Assembly: GCA_028274465.1 (NCBI GenBank)
Contig: CM051457.1
Span: 32,337,313 to 32,401,312, forward strand
Length of the DNA: 64,000 nt
Origin: Plantago ovata
Lineage: Eukaryota > Streptophyta > Magnoliopsida > Lamiales > Plantaginaceae
Direction of reading: 5' to 3'
Each line of letters begins with the position of its first letter. The stretch's first letter is position 1. The notes below the pieces were generated by a model that saw nothing but the letters and a program-made list of their open reading frames with translations, was not told the DNA's origin and did no database searches. The translations under genes and the position numbers were made by a program. Shown here piece by piece: positions 44,974-55,481 of the stretch.

Positions 44974-45222
44974 TTTACAGCAACGACCCGACCACAAATG
45001 GGCCGAGACCTAGCCCAACGGGCCTGCAAGGTTATGGCGGACTAACCCACATACATCTCGTTGGTATGATATTTTCCCTTTAGACCTGAGCCCGCACGGA
45101 TTTACTTTTGAAATCACCCAAAAGACCTTATACCATGTGAGATTAGTGTTCTAATATATATACCATTTATCCCATTCACTCTTAAGTCTTAACCAATGTT
45201 GGATGCAGGGTATTACATTTAC
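44974..45222. mobile_element. Solo LTR of a Cassandra-like short retroelement (TSD TTTAC)
   Basis: 44,979-45,217 (239 bp) is flanked by TTTAC (44,974-44,978; 45,218-45,222). It starts AGCAACGACCCGACC, continues GGGCCGAGACCTAGCCCAAC, and ends GGGTATTACA. The start and GGGCCGAGACC..GCCCAACGGGCC block match the Cassandra LTR at 29,575, but the 5S-like core is missing, so it is a related LTR family or a heavily diverged Cassandra. Confidence 0.7.
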
Positions 45223-46316
45223 GATCGAAAAAAGTCAATAAAATTAAAGGGGAAGTTTTGACCGGGACGGAGGAAGTATAATATGTCGGATTCTATGGTT
45301 ACATAACGGCATAATTGGAATATGAATAGATATGGCAAGAATCGAGGCAAGTACGTGCAAACTAAGAAGATGTGATCACGAAGATAAATTTGCATCTGAA
45401 GCTAGATAAATCCGATGAAGTCGTCTAACCTACCATTGCGAAGCTCTCGAAGAGTTGTGAAACACTGAAGAGAGACACTTTTGCAGATTCGGATGTTACA
45501 ATCCAAAAGACAAAAAGAAGACGAAAACATGAAAAATGTGCCTTCAGTGGTTGCCTAAGGAATTTTGGACATGAAAATCAGCCTTTGGCCCTAAGTTGGC
45601 CCGAGCATTTTGGCCATTGATCCACCACTTCTTATAGTAATGTTTGGATGTTCTCCCAGACCCAGCCATTCTCAGCTATAAATATCCCCCCCCCCCTAAA
45701 CACCCTCAAACGACACACCTTCATACACAAGAACCCTAGTTGCAAAAATCAAAATCTTTCCTCCATAAACCTTAATTATATAGCCGTCTTTGAATAAACA
45801 CAATTGTGATAAGCCATAGAAGAGTGAAGGCCATTGAAGACGTCATCGTCACCACCAAAAACCACCACCGGTGCAAAGTTTAATTCATACCAATCAACAA
45901 AAATACAACACCAAACTTGATTATGATATATTTAAATAAAAAATAAAAAATGTATCAATAGCAATGTAAGAAAATCTGGCTGAGGAGTTTTGGAGACTAA
46001 GATTTGTAATTATAAGTTTTAAATTTTATTAGTGGCTATAAGTTGATAGAAACATATGAATTGGTTGAGAATCGGACAATGGGATTAAGTATTACTGCCA
46101 AGCATTGTTGTTAAAGGTCATAATTATATGTCAATTCAACATTTAAAAATAATACTAATTCATTTATGTGGTGTAATTGTGATAGATTAATTAGTTAGTA
46201 ACCTATTATATTATTTTTCATTTATTTCAATGAAATTATATTTCATTTTTTTATTACCAACGCAAATATCACCAATAGTTTATCCGACAAAAAAATAGAC
46301 AGTTTTTTTTTTATAA
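45223..46316. other. Spacer with one Stowaway-like end
   Basis: AAAAAGTCAATAAAATTAAA and GACCGGGACGGAGGAAGTAT (45,230-45,282) form the right end of a Stowaway-like MITE whose left end was not found. A run of C lies near 45,688-45,697. No gene. Confidence 0.4.
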
Positions 46317-47422
46317 TAAAATAAAGGGAATATTACTTCTACAACCCCCACTAGATGGCATATTTTCATCTCAAGGACCATCTTGCAAAGAATTACATCC
46401 AAGTCCATTTACTCATTCCGGCGTTGACCATTCAATTTCATGAATTTCTCTCTCCTCCATCCAAACACACCCTTACATTTAACATTGTCTTTATTCTTTC
46501 TTTTTTCTTTTACTTTTCTTTTTTCTTTTTCTTTTTTCTTTTCTTTTTTAATTTTTCTTCTCTTCTTCTTCTTCAAGTCAGTACCGGATTCCGGTACCGA
46601 CCTGAGGAAGACTCAGAGGAGAAGCTCTGTTTTAAGTTCCCAGATCGGAGCTTTAAAGCTCCGATCTGGGAGCTTGTTACGGTCCTCCGATCTGGGAGCT
46701 TAAGAGCTCCCAGATCGGAGATCGAAAAAGCTCCAATTAGCTCCCGATAGGAGCTTTTCCGATCTGCATAAAGCTCCCGATCTGGGAGTTCTTAAGATCC
46801 CAGATCGGGAGTTTAAGAGCTCCCATATCGGGAGCTTGCAGAAAGCTCCCGATCTGGGAGCTTAAGAGCTCCCGATCTGGGAGCCAAAGCTCCCTTATCG
46901 GAGCTTTAAAGCTCCGATTAGGGAGCTTTCCGGTGGGAGGGAGCACAGTTCTGGTCACCGGAATAATTCCGGTCATTCCGGTGACCGGAGCTGTGAAGAA
47001 GACCGACAATAAAAAGAAAAATATAAAATAATTTTAAAATATATATTCGTTTTTGTTGAAAATAACTTTGTATCACATTGTAAATAAAGTTTTTATTTGG
47101 GTTATTTTATAATAATTTTTAAGGATAAATTATGTGGCTTAATTTTGAATTATTTAGTGTCAAATTTATAAAATAGAAAATATAAGGGTGTATCGTGCTA
47201 TAAACAGAAAATAAAGTTGTTTGGGTGAGAGAATAATCAGAAATTCCGGCAGAGGTAATATTGTCTTTTCCACGATTTAGTTCGCCCAAAGTCAAGTTCG
47301 TGGATCTGGATGTAATTAAATTCATCTAGTTGGAGCCTGAATGTAACTGATGAACTGATGGTCCTTTACATGTAATTAGGGAATCTAAGAGGGGGTCCAA
47401 ATGTAATGTGCCCTAAAATAAA
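46317..47422. mobile_element. Array-bearing TIR element, copy 2 (1088 bp, 9-bp TSD)
   Basis: The element 46,326-47,413 has TSD TAAAATAAA at 46,317-46,325 and 47,414-47,422. The left end GGGAATATTACTTCTACAAC and the right end (reverse-complemented) GGGCACATTACATTTGGACC share GGG-ATTAC and further TAATTAC-type blocks. It contains a CT-rich tract (46,490-46,575) and then the large GGAGCT array. Same organisation as 10,361-11,269 and 52,387-53,223. No transposase. Confidence 0.8.
46580..46998. repeat. GGAGCT/AGCTCC inverted-repeat array, longest copy
   Basis: About twenty alternating motifs with spacer words GATCTGGGAGCTTAAGAGC and GATCGGAGCTTTAAAGCTCC. Ends with CCGGTCACCGG palindromes (46,950-46,995). 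Many units can pair with neighbours. Confidence 0.85.
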
Positions 47423-48010
47423 TAAATAAAAAAGGTGGAGATACCAAAAATATAGCTTTGGATATTGTATGAGTTAGAATTTTCCGGTCTGATCAGATCC
47501 TAATAGATTCTGACCCAATAGATCACGTAAAAAGAATTTGTGGATTGGATCAGATCCAGTTCGAATAGAATTGGGTTAATGTCCGTGGATTTGACCCAAA
47601 TTGCCAGGCTTAACCCAACAAGCATAAATGCATGTACACGCATTTTACACCTTAGTCATTTTGAGGCCCACGAACCTCAGAAACGCCTTTAAATATTGTA
47701 GCTCTCTCTAGGGTTATTTGTATCCGACCACATACTACATTATTTCTTCTCATCTTTTCTTTGTTCCTCGGTGTTGTTGACATAAAAAAGCTTTTATATC
47801 CACAGTGATTATCTTTTCGTCAATCTCGGTGATATCTATAGCCTAAACACTTATATCAATTGGGAGAGCGGTCAATTGATGGTTTTTTTTCAAAGAGTAC
47901 CCATCTTCTGGTGAATTTGTGATCGTTTTCCTCGAGGTTATATTTTGCCTTTCGAATTTTTTGTATTATATTGTCATTTTTTATTTAAAATGCTAATCGA
48001 TTGGTTATTC
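47423..48010. other. Spacer, no gene
   Basis: T-rich leader-like text at 47,700-47,960 could be the 5' part of an old retroelement. Nothing definite. Confidence 0.35.
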
Positions 48011-48014
48011 TCAC

Positions 48015-48850
48015 AGGTTTGGTAGCTTATGTTACAAGAAGGAGAGGATCTGAGGAATCTGACCGGTCTATTTATCATCTTTGTTTTCCGACCAATTGTT
48101 GCAAAATAATCCATATTTGGTACATTTGTTTCATTTTGCGTGAGTTATTTCATGAATACTCCTTTGATTCGATATGCACATTACAATAAATCTTTAAAAT
48201 AAAATGAAAAGATTTTCTTTTAAGACAAAAATCTTTGTAATCACTACCAGTTTTGTTTTTCAACAATAATCAAATTATTCTTTTTCTTGTAATGTAGTTT
48301 GTCTGGATGATGGAAGAAGATCTTAAAAATCTGTTCAATTCAACTATCATAATTGTATTTCAAATTGATTGGTGAACAATTATCTAGATTTGGTAAATCT
48401 AAATCACTTATTTCAAGAATAGTCTTTAGATTAGATTAATACAATGTGTTTAATCATCAAAATGATTTGAAACGATTTCGTTTTGAGATTGAATTTATAT
48501 TATTACACTACCACCTTTATGTTCCACCAAAAATAATTAAATATTTATTTTTATTTTCTTTCTTGCAAATAAGGTAGCTTCTGTTGATGACGGAAGAATA
48601 TCTTACAAATATGACTAATACCGTTATCATCATTGCTTTTAAGACTGGATGGAGATCAAGTATTCATATATGGTACATCCAAATCATTTTTGGTGAGTTG
48701 TTTCATGAATACTCTTCGGATTATGTACGCACTCTGGAAATCATTTTTGCGTGAGTTATCATTCTAGTATTTTCAATTTACTGCTTTTTTTGTTGTTGTT
48801 GCAAGTGTGGAATATTTATATGGCCGCTGGAACCATGCAACACAGTTGTG
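48015..48850 (+). repeat. Three diverged tandem repeats of about 280 bp
   Basis: Units begin near 48,018 (GGTAGCTTATGTTACAAGAA), 48,294 (TGTAGTTTGTCTGGATGATG) and 48,572 (GGTAGCTTCTGTTGATGACG). Each continues GGAAGA(A/G)xATCTxAxxAAT and TATCATxATTGxxTTT, and ends in a TTTCATGAATACTC-type block in units 1 and 3. No protein recognised. Confidence 0.6.
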
Positions 48851-48861
48851 TCTACAATTAT

Positions 48862-48973
48862 TAGATACTACGGGGATAAGCACTACGATACCCTCTAATA
48901 GAAAATATGGGTCCGCACATACGGACCACATCTTCTACTAGAGGGTGTCACAATGCTTACCCCCTAGCATCTA
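48862..48973. repeat. 112-bp hairpin with about 54-bp arms
   Basis: The left arm begins TAGATACTACGGGGATAAGC and the right arm, reverse-complemented, TAGATGCTAGGGGGTAAGCA. Pairing continues through ACCCTCTA(A/G)TAGAA to TGGGTCCG/TGTGGTCCG, with a tiny loop near 48,916. A MITE or a small-RNA-type foldback; TA on either side could be a TSD. Confidence 0.75.
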
Positions 48974-49340
48974 AAAAAGGCGACGGTGTGGATTGAAGTG
49001 GTGACTTGATGGCATTTGTTGCAAAGTGAATTGACCAATGAGGCATTGATATGCACCTGCTCACATATGAAGTCTAAGCCGAGATGTTCTCCATGATTCT
49101 GTCGGTATTCCAAATATTGCACGTGTGTTCTTATGTAAGTTACATTTGCCCCTGGCACCCTGATATGTTTTTCCATAATGTGTGATTAATATTTTAGGTG
49201 ATTGTAGCGATAACTTTCACACATTGTAGATTGATGGAATTTGTTGGTTTAAAAAGAATTAACCAATGATATGTTCGAGGAGTTGCTTCCACATATGCAC
49301 TATAAGGGTTGCTTGGGAGTAGCTGGTTCATATTGGTTAT
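48974..49340. repeat. Diverged copy of the foldback arm repeat
   Basis: CTCCATGATTCTGTCGGTAT, CCAAATATTGCACGTGTG and a following block resemble 50,028-50,190 (TTCCACATGATTCCAAATGC, TAAATATTGCACACTTGG). So this is a decayed relative of the element at 49,735-50,860. Confidence 0.5.
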
Positions 49341-49730
49341 GATCAATAGTGGTTTTTATTAGCTTTTTCTAAGACTTACCTATATGTTGATTCATATATT
49401 TACCATAGTTATTGGAATTAGAGATAAGGGTTGTACAATGGAAATGCCCCCTCTAAATTTTAAAAAGGAACTTTGTATAGGTATAAAAGAGAGTTAACAT
49501 AAAATTTAAATATAGCACCGCATTTAAACTTTATTTTCTTAAAATTTGAATTAATATGTTGTGATAAATTTGGTTTGTGAAACTTTCTCATTTATTCTTG
49601 TTAAAATTTAAGTGTCTTAATATTACTTATAATTAATTATTTGAATTGACTAGCAATTAGAATGGGCTAAAATTAATTTAGGGATCTCGGCTCTTATGTA
49701 GACAACCAAACAAAATGGTATAGGCATAAT
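49341..49730. other. AT-rich spacer
   Basis: No gene seen. Confidence 0.4.
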
Positions 49731-49734
49731 CAAT

Positions 49735-50860
49735 AAAACAAATATATTTTCTCCAATTTTATTAAGGAAAGTATATCTAACAAAGATAAATACATAATTA
49801 GTGAAAACTTTATACTTCCATCTTTGTTATAAATTCGCTTAACATTTTTCACACTCTTTCACTCTTGGTCATCACCAAAAGGGAACTAGTTCCTCTCTAA
49901 GACACTATCATGTGTTGTATTCAATGATAGCTGCATGCATCACATAATACTGCTTCATCCATTCCTTTTGTACTAGATGCCATAAACTCTCCGCACCAGT
50001 CCATTGCATTTAAACCCAAATGTTCCACATGATTCCAAATGCATTATAAATATTGCACACTTGGAGCCTTGACACGCTTTCCCATGGTATGTAGTTTACC
50101 TTTTAAGTGAGTGCATTGATAATCTTAACCTACACGACTAATATTTATAGGGGACTCTTGAATTAGCCAAGTGATTTATGAGGAGATATGTATGAGAACA
50201 AATCAATAGATTATAGAAATTGGTGTATGGGTTATAATGAACTTTTTGAAAGTATAAGTGAGATGGTTTTATAATTTACTACAATGAACTAATGATGAGA
50301 TGAGAGATGAGTATAAAATGTCATCATTAGTTAAATGCAGTAAGTTATAACACCATATCTATTTTTCATACCGTTGATTATATATAACACTTGCTCCATT
50401 CTACAATCCACCCTTATATATTTACTCATATATATATATTTCTTCATTTATCACTTGGTTATATTAAGATTCTCCTAAAAATATTAGCCTTGGGTGAAGT
50501 TTATCACTGCACGCATCTAAAAGGTAAACCATACACCATTAGAAAACGTGTTACGGCTAGGTCAAGAGGAAAATGACACTTGCATAAGAACAAACATGCA
50601 ATATTTCAAATTCCAATGGAACCATGCATAACATTTGGGCCTACATGGGACGTGTGTGGAGATTTTATGGCATCTGGTATGGAGGAAACGAATGAAGCAC
50701 CTAAATGTGTTGTGTACATCTGCCAGTAAATGCACCACAAGATGATGGTCAAAGGAGGAGGTGGTTCACCTTGGTGATGACCAAGAGTGAAAGAGAATGA
50801 GAAATGTGTTGGATATCCTTTTCTTACAGGAATTGGAGAAAAATATATTTATTTTGTAAT
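49735..50860. mobile_element. Foldback element with long inverted arms
   Basis: The left arm (about 49,735-50,070) and right arm (about 50,590-50,860) are inverted copies. Outer ends: AATATATTTTCTCCAATTTT versus AATATATTTTTCTCCAATTC. Inner landmark: TTTCACTCTTGGTCATCACC on both arms, then ATGCCATAAA..CTCC and CAAATGTT. Arms are diverged, so the insertion is old. No coding sequence; TSD not fixed. Confidence 0.6.
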
Positions 50861-51420
50861 TTTTGTTCACATCTTCTTGTTCAGTAATTTACATAAAAGC
50901 CGAGTTGATCCATACATTATTTTTCACATGCATTAACTTATTTAGGCGGACGTCATGTTCTAGTGAACTCTATATGAATTACTATTGTGTTGCATTTTTT
51001 GTTCCATTAGCCTTGATCGTGCAAGAATGTGATATTTTGATCGTGGATGCTCCACACATATGACTGATAGTAAAGAATTCTTATATAACTTTGTTCCCCA
51101 AAATCCGGGTCTATAATGTTTGGAGGTGGTGCTTAAAGCAAAGTTCTCGGTAAGGAGAACTAAACATCAAGGGATCTCCTCCACTAAAAAATGTTATTTT
51201 AGTTGAAGGGTTATCAGAAAATTCTGATTAGTCTTAGTCATCTTTGGGATGATCATCTCCAAGTAAGGTTCAATAAAATACCTAAGAAGTTTTTTATACT
51301 AACAATTTTTTTTCTCGAAGCGGTAAAGCGAGGATCAATAATGGTTCCCCATTTACCCCCGTGGTGACTCGATCCCCCGACCTATTGATTGGAGGTGAAG
51401 CTTTATACTAATAGTTTTGT
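50861..51420. other. Spacer, no gene
   Basis: AT-rich; 51,300-51,400 has a GC-richer piece (GTGACTCGATCCCCCGACC) that could be a SINE box-B remnant. No gene seen. Confidence 0.35.
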
Positions 51421-51995
51421 ATTGTAACAGGTACTAGATCACATGACAATCTATGTCATAACAAATCTTCTAAAATGCAAATTATATATGCAAAATTGGA
51501 CGAAATGGTCATTTGGCACAAGAAATTAGGTCATGTGAACTACGTGAACATGGAGAAACTAATCGAACTAGAAGTTATCAAGGGAATACCTAAGCTAAAC
51601 AGTCCTAGAAAACTAATATTTGGAGATTGCCTAAGTTGTAACAAACTAGCGTTGCACAAGCCAAGTCCAATTGATGGAAAATCAAGTACTGGCAAATGTT
51701 ATGATTTACTTCATATGGATTTAATGGGACCAATTGAAGTACAAAGTCTAGGTGGAAAAATGTAAATTTTTATTCTTGTTAATTGGTGATCATTCTATAT
51801 GTACTTCGATTTACTTCGTAAAAGACGAGACTGTGACTTTTGAGCATTTCAAAATATTGTATGCTAAAATCCTAAGTTTATATGATTCCAAACTAAAGAG
51901 AATCAAACCTGATCATGGAAAGGAATGTAAGAATATGATGTTTCTGAGTTTTGTATAACTATGGAATATCTCATGAATCACGATTCTTTCCGGTT
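51421..51995 (+). pseudogene. Copia retrotransposon integrase fragment
   Basis: Frames at 51,475-51,765 and 51,752-51,958 read VIWHKKLGHVNYVNMEKLIE, CLSCNKLALHKPSPIDGKSS, then YDLLHMDLMGPIEVQSLGGK and, after a frame break at about 51,763, FILVNW, then DSKLKRIKPDHGKECKNMMF. These are the GAG-pre-integrase block (H..LGH..., CxxC) and the first part of the integrase core (DLMGPI) of Ty1/Copia elements. Stops and frameshifts make it dead. LTRs were not found. Confidence 0.85.
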
Positions 51996-52376
51996 ATAGG
52001 TATTGGGCGAGGCCATTTGATGTCCATTTTGTGGTCTATTATCGCAACCAATATGTCGGATCCTGGGAGTGACATCCACCATTCCATGACGTCTCTATAC
52101 AATGTTGTAGAGAATGTTCGAGTGCACATATTATCATCGTGTCCATGTCCTTCCCTTCGTCCTTCGAAGCGATTCAGATGTATTATGGGGCAGCTTCGAC
52201 CGAAGTTTTGCTCTAGTGGTGGGATGAAAATCGTCAGTTTGTTACCTCCCTTTACGTATATGTCTCATTCTGCTGATTTAGAGTAGCCATTTATTTTTTA
52301 GTCATTCAAAAAATGCTTGTATCCAGAATCATCTTAGGGAGGCTTAAATTTGATAATCAATCGATGTAAAAATGAA
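51996..52376. other. GC-richer unidentified segment
   Basis: Follows the Copia relic without clear homology (CGAGGCCATTTGATGTCC onward to about 52,285). A 111-codon frame is open but has no motif I recognise. Confidence 0.35.
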
Positions 52377-53233
52377 TAAAATAAATGGTTTCTTACATAT
52401 ACTATCCATGCTAGTCTTTTTTATTACATATAGGCCCTCGTTAGCCAAACAATTACATCCAACACCTTGTTAGATAAATTTAATTACACCTAAACCCACG
52501 AATTTGACTTTTGGCGAATTAAATCAATGAAAGGACATTTTTACCCTTGGTCAAATATTGAATTCTGACTTTGACCAAACAACTCCAATTTTCATTAATT
52601 ACACATTAGCCTCAATTTTTTAAAATTTTACCAATTTGGCACTTAATAATTCAACATAAGGCATATAACTTCTCTAAATTCCAAATTTGTCCTAAATTTT
52701 ATTGCAACTAAGCCCTAATAAATTATTTTTTTTTAAATATCACTGAAAAAAATAAAAAAATAAAAAGAAAAAAAAAAAAAACAGCAAATCGGAGCTGCAC
52801 AACTCCGATTTGCTCTGCCGCCACAGCTCCAATTAGATCAGAGCTGTGCATCTCCGATCTGATCGGAGCTGGTCACACCTCCGATCAATTAATTAGTAGT
52901 TGTACGTAGCAACTAATCTTTACTTGATTGACCAGTTTCATCACTTCAATCCATGGCCGGACACCGTTGTGAAGAAAAAGGAAAGAAATAAAAAAGGAAG
53001 GGAGAAGAAAGAACAAGGAAGGAAGAAGAAAGAAATTAAAAAGGAAAAACAAATAAATAAAAATACTAAGGGCCTAAGGCCATGTTTGGTTGGAGTGGAT
53101 GAAAATTTCAATTTAGTTTGGTCAACAGGAGAAGCTGATTTTGGACCCATATGTAATAGATTGACTAAGAGGGGGTTAGACGTAATTAGAGGGTCTAGTA
53201 GGGATAGTGGATATAAAATTCCCTAAAATAAAT
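52377..53233. mobile_element. Array-bearing TIR element, copy 3 (837 bp, 10-bp TSD)
   Basis: The element 52,387-53,223 has TSD TAAAATAAAT at 52,377-52,386 and 53,224-53,233. The left end GGTTTCTTACATATACTATC closely matches copy 1 (10,361); the right end reads GGGAATTTTATATCCACTAT when reverse-complemented. Shared blocks include TTGACTTTTGGCGAA and CCCATATGTAATA. The GGAGCT array is short (52,788-52,890) and is followed by a purine-rich tract (52,972-53,060). No transposase. Confidence 0.85.
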
Positions 53234-53505
53234 AAAACCATTTCTCTTTCAAATAAATCAATTAAATCTACGATTTTGTTTATTTGTGTCACATTCCGAA
53301 AACAATAATTGAAGCATTCCAAAACGATTTTGTTTATTTGTTTCACATTTCGGAAGGAAGTAGTAGTATATTAGAAGCAATAACCGAAGCAACGGTCATG
53401 ATTCAGAAACCTATGACTTGGGTACCAATTAACCGGAAAACACATTTTGGAAGCAAAATATTTAGGAAAATTTCATTGCCTGAAGCTGGACTGCTCACTT
53501 TTTAA
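53234..53505. other. Short spacer with internal repeat
   Basis: GATTTTGTTTATTTGT-TTCACATTCCGAA occurs twice in tandem (about 53,272 and 53,325), and related text recurs near 55,105-55,200. No gene. Confidence 0.4.
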
Positions 53506-55112
53506 GATATGTTGGTATATTACTTTTAGTTAAATCTGTAGTTAGAAGTATCCAGCGGTTTTGGTGTTATATTCTTCCCTTACCCAAGGGGCTATTTCTA
53601 AAATCGAGCAGCTTTGCAGGAATTTTGTTTGGACAGGTAAACAAAATGGAAGAAGGAACTTGGTAGCATGGGACCAAGTATGTCAAGAGTTCCAATATGG
53701 TGGGTTACAGATCAAATAGGTGCTTAGCTGGAGCAAAGCACTATTGTGTACTCAAGTTATTAAATAGGGAATGGAGCTGCTAGGGAAACTATCTGGACTC
53801 AATGGGTGCGGCACTACAAACTAAACGGACAGGATATCTGGAATGTTCAAGTACGTGTGTCTGATTTCCCTGCAGGTGGAAAACTATTTTGAAGTTAAGT
53901 GACATGTTGAAAACAAATGCTCCTGGATACATGTGAAGATTTCATCTGTGAAGGTACAAGTAAAATAGTGGATAAGTGCTATATATTCTTCACCCTGATC
54001 CTCCACAGGTACCTTGGTTTGAACAGGTTTGGGATTCTATCTCTGTTCCAAGAGTTGCTTTCCTTAATTGGTTAGTTGTTAAGAAAAGGCCAACTACAAA
54101 GGATAGGCTTATTAGGTTTAAAATTCTTGATGATGCTACTTATAGTCTGTGTGGGACTAGTGAGGAAAATCTTGGTCATCTTTATTTTGTTTGTGTTGAT
54201 TCTTATTTATCCTGAAAAACATTATGACTGATGTGGGTTTTAGAACTAATGAAACAGGTTGGAAGTGTGGATGGATATGTTCAATAGGTCTGAATGTAAG
54301 CAGGACTAGTTTATCAAATATGAGCGGCTGCTTTGGAGCAGTTCTTGCAGTGATCTGGAGAGTTAGGAACTTGAAGGTGTTCGAGGAGGAATCCATGCCA
54401 AAAGAAGTGATATGTCGAGAGGTGGCCCAGGATTTGATTTTAAGACTGAGATATAAATGCAAAAAGCAAATGAACATATGTTAGGAAATGTATCCAGAAC
54501 TTATCATCTCTTTGAGTTAGAAGGTCTGGCCTTGTTTGTGCAGGTACTAATATTGGATCGTTTTCTGGTTAGTGCAGGTATATGAGTTTGTCTGTACGTA
54601 CACACAGTTACTTAAAAGAAAAAAGAAAGGACACTATTTTTGTTGTACAATGCTGATTCAAAAAGATGTTGGCTGCTTTTGTCCATTGGGTGAGTTTTCT
54701 ATACTTTTGCTCTTCCTCAATCCCCTAAAGAGAGTCAATCGATGTGGAAAGCACTACCCTTTTGTGTTTTAAAGCTGGCCAAGATATAAGATTTTATTAC
54801 TGAAGAGTACAGTCACAGAATGGAGTTCTGGAGCTGGAATGGAGTGAGATAAATCTCCTTGATGACTTAGAATAGGGAAAGTGAATCCTAATTGTAGTTG
54901 CTTGGTAGGGACTTTGTAATAGTCACATAATTTATTTATGGAGCTAGAGAAATTTCCTGCAACAGGGTAGACACTGATTGTAGTTCGAATATTTAAACTT
55001 TATGAGCATTAGCTTTTATATTGGGGTATGTCCCTCTTATTATTGTACTTAACTCTCAACTCTCTTTGAGTTTCAATATTATTCCACTTTCTGAAAAAAA
55101 AATTAATTCTAC
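53506..55112 (+). pseudogene. LINE relic: RT tail, zf-RVT and 3' end
   Basis: At 53,595-53,760 a broken frame reads like SSSFAGILFGQ and, in another frame, LVAWDQVCQEFQYGGLQI (plant LINE RT thumb pattern with CRNFxW and LVAWDxVC). At 53,976-54,215 the frame WFEQVWDSISVPRVAFLNWL, VKKRPTTKDRLIRF, CGTSEENLGHLYFVC is a full zf-RVT domain. 54,224-54,484 continues in another frame. The end at about 55,080-55,105 has an A run after TTTCAATATTATTCCACTTT, as in LINE tails. Dead copy. Confidence 0.8.
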
Positions 55113-55481
55113 AATTTTGTGTAATAACTGAAGCAACGGTCAGGATTAAGACGTATGACTTGCGTCCCAATTAACCGAATTCCACATTTTGGACAAAATA
55201 TTTAGATAGTTATTTTCCTTAATTAGGGCAAAATACAAATCATTAAATTACCAAATTACGAACAAGTAGAAGAATTCTACTACTACTGCAGTCTCTCTCT
55301 CTCTTGGAAGTTGGAAGTAAACAAACAACGCCAACAAATTCACTTTATCAACTAACCCTTGCTTTTCCTCTGTTTCAAACTTTCAATTCAATTCACTCAC
55401 CCAATTTCAATTCCACACTGTTTTCTCTGTTTTCCTCTGTTTTATTGCTTCTTGTTTCGAGTTTGAAATTACTGACTGACA
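55113..55481. other. Promoter-like flank of the B3 relic
   Basis: Contains a CTCTCTCTCTC tract at 55,292-55,303 and C/T-rich text to 55,470, in the manner of a 5' leader. It starts with a repeat of text from 53,270-53,460. Confidence 0.35.

Noticed and set aside
46355-47009. Open frames of 87-131 codons across the GGAGCT array
   Set aside because: They are created by the repeats (RSGSLRAPRSE-like text) with no domain.
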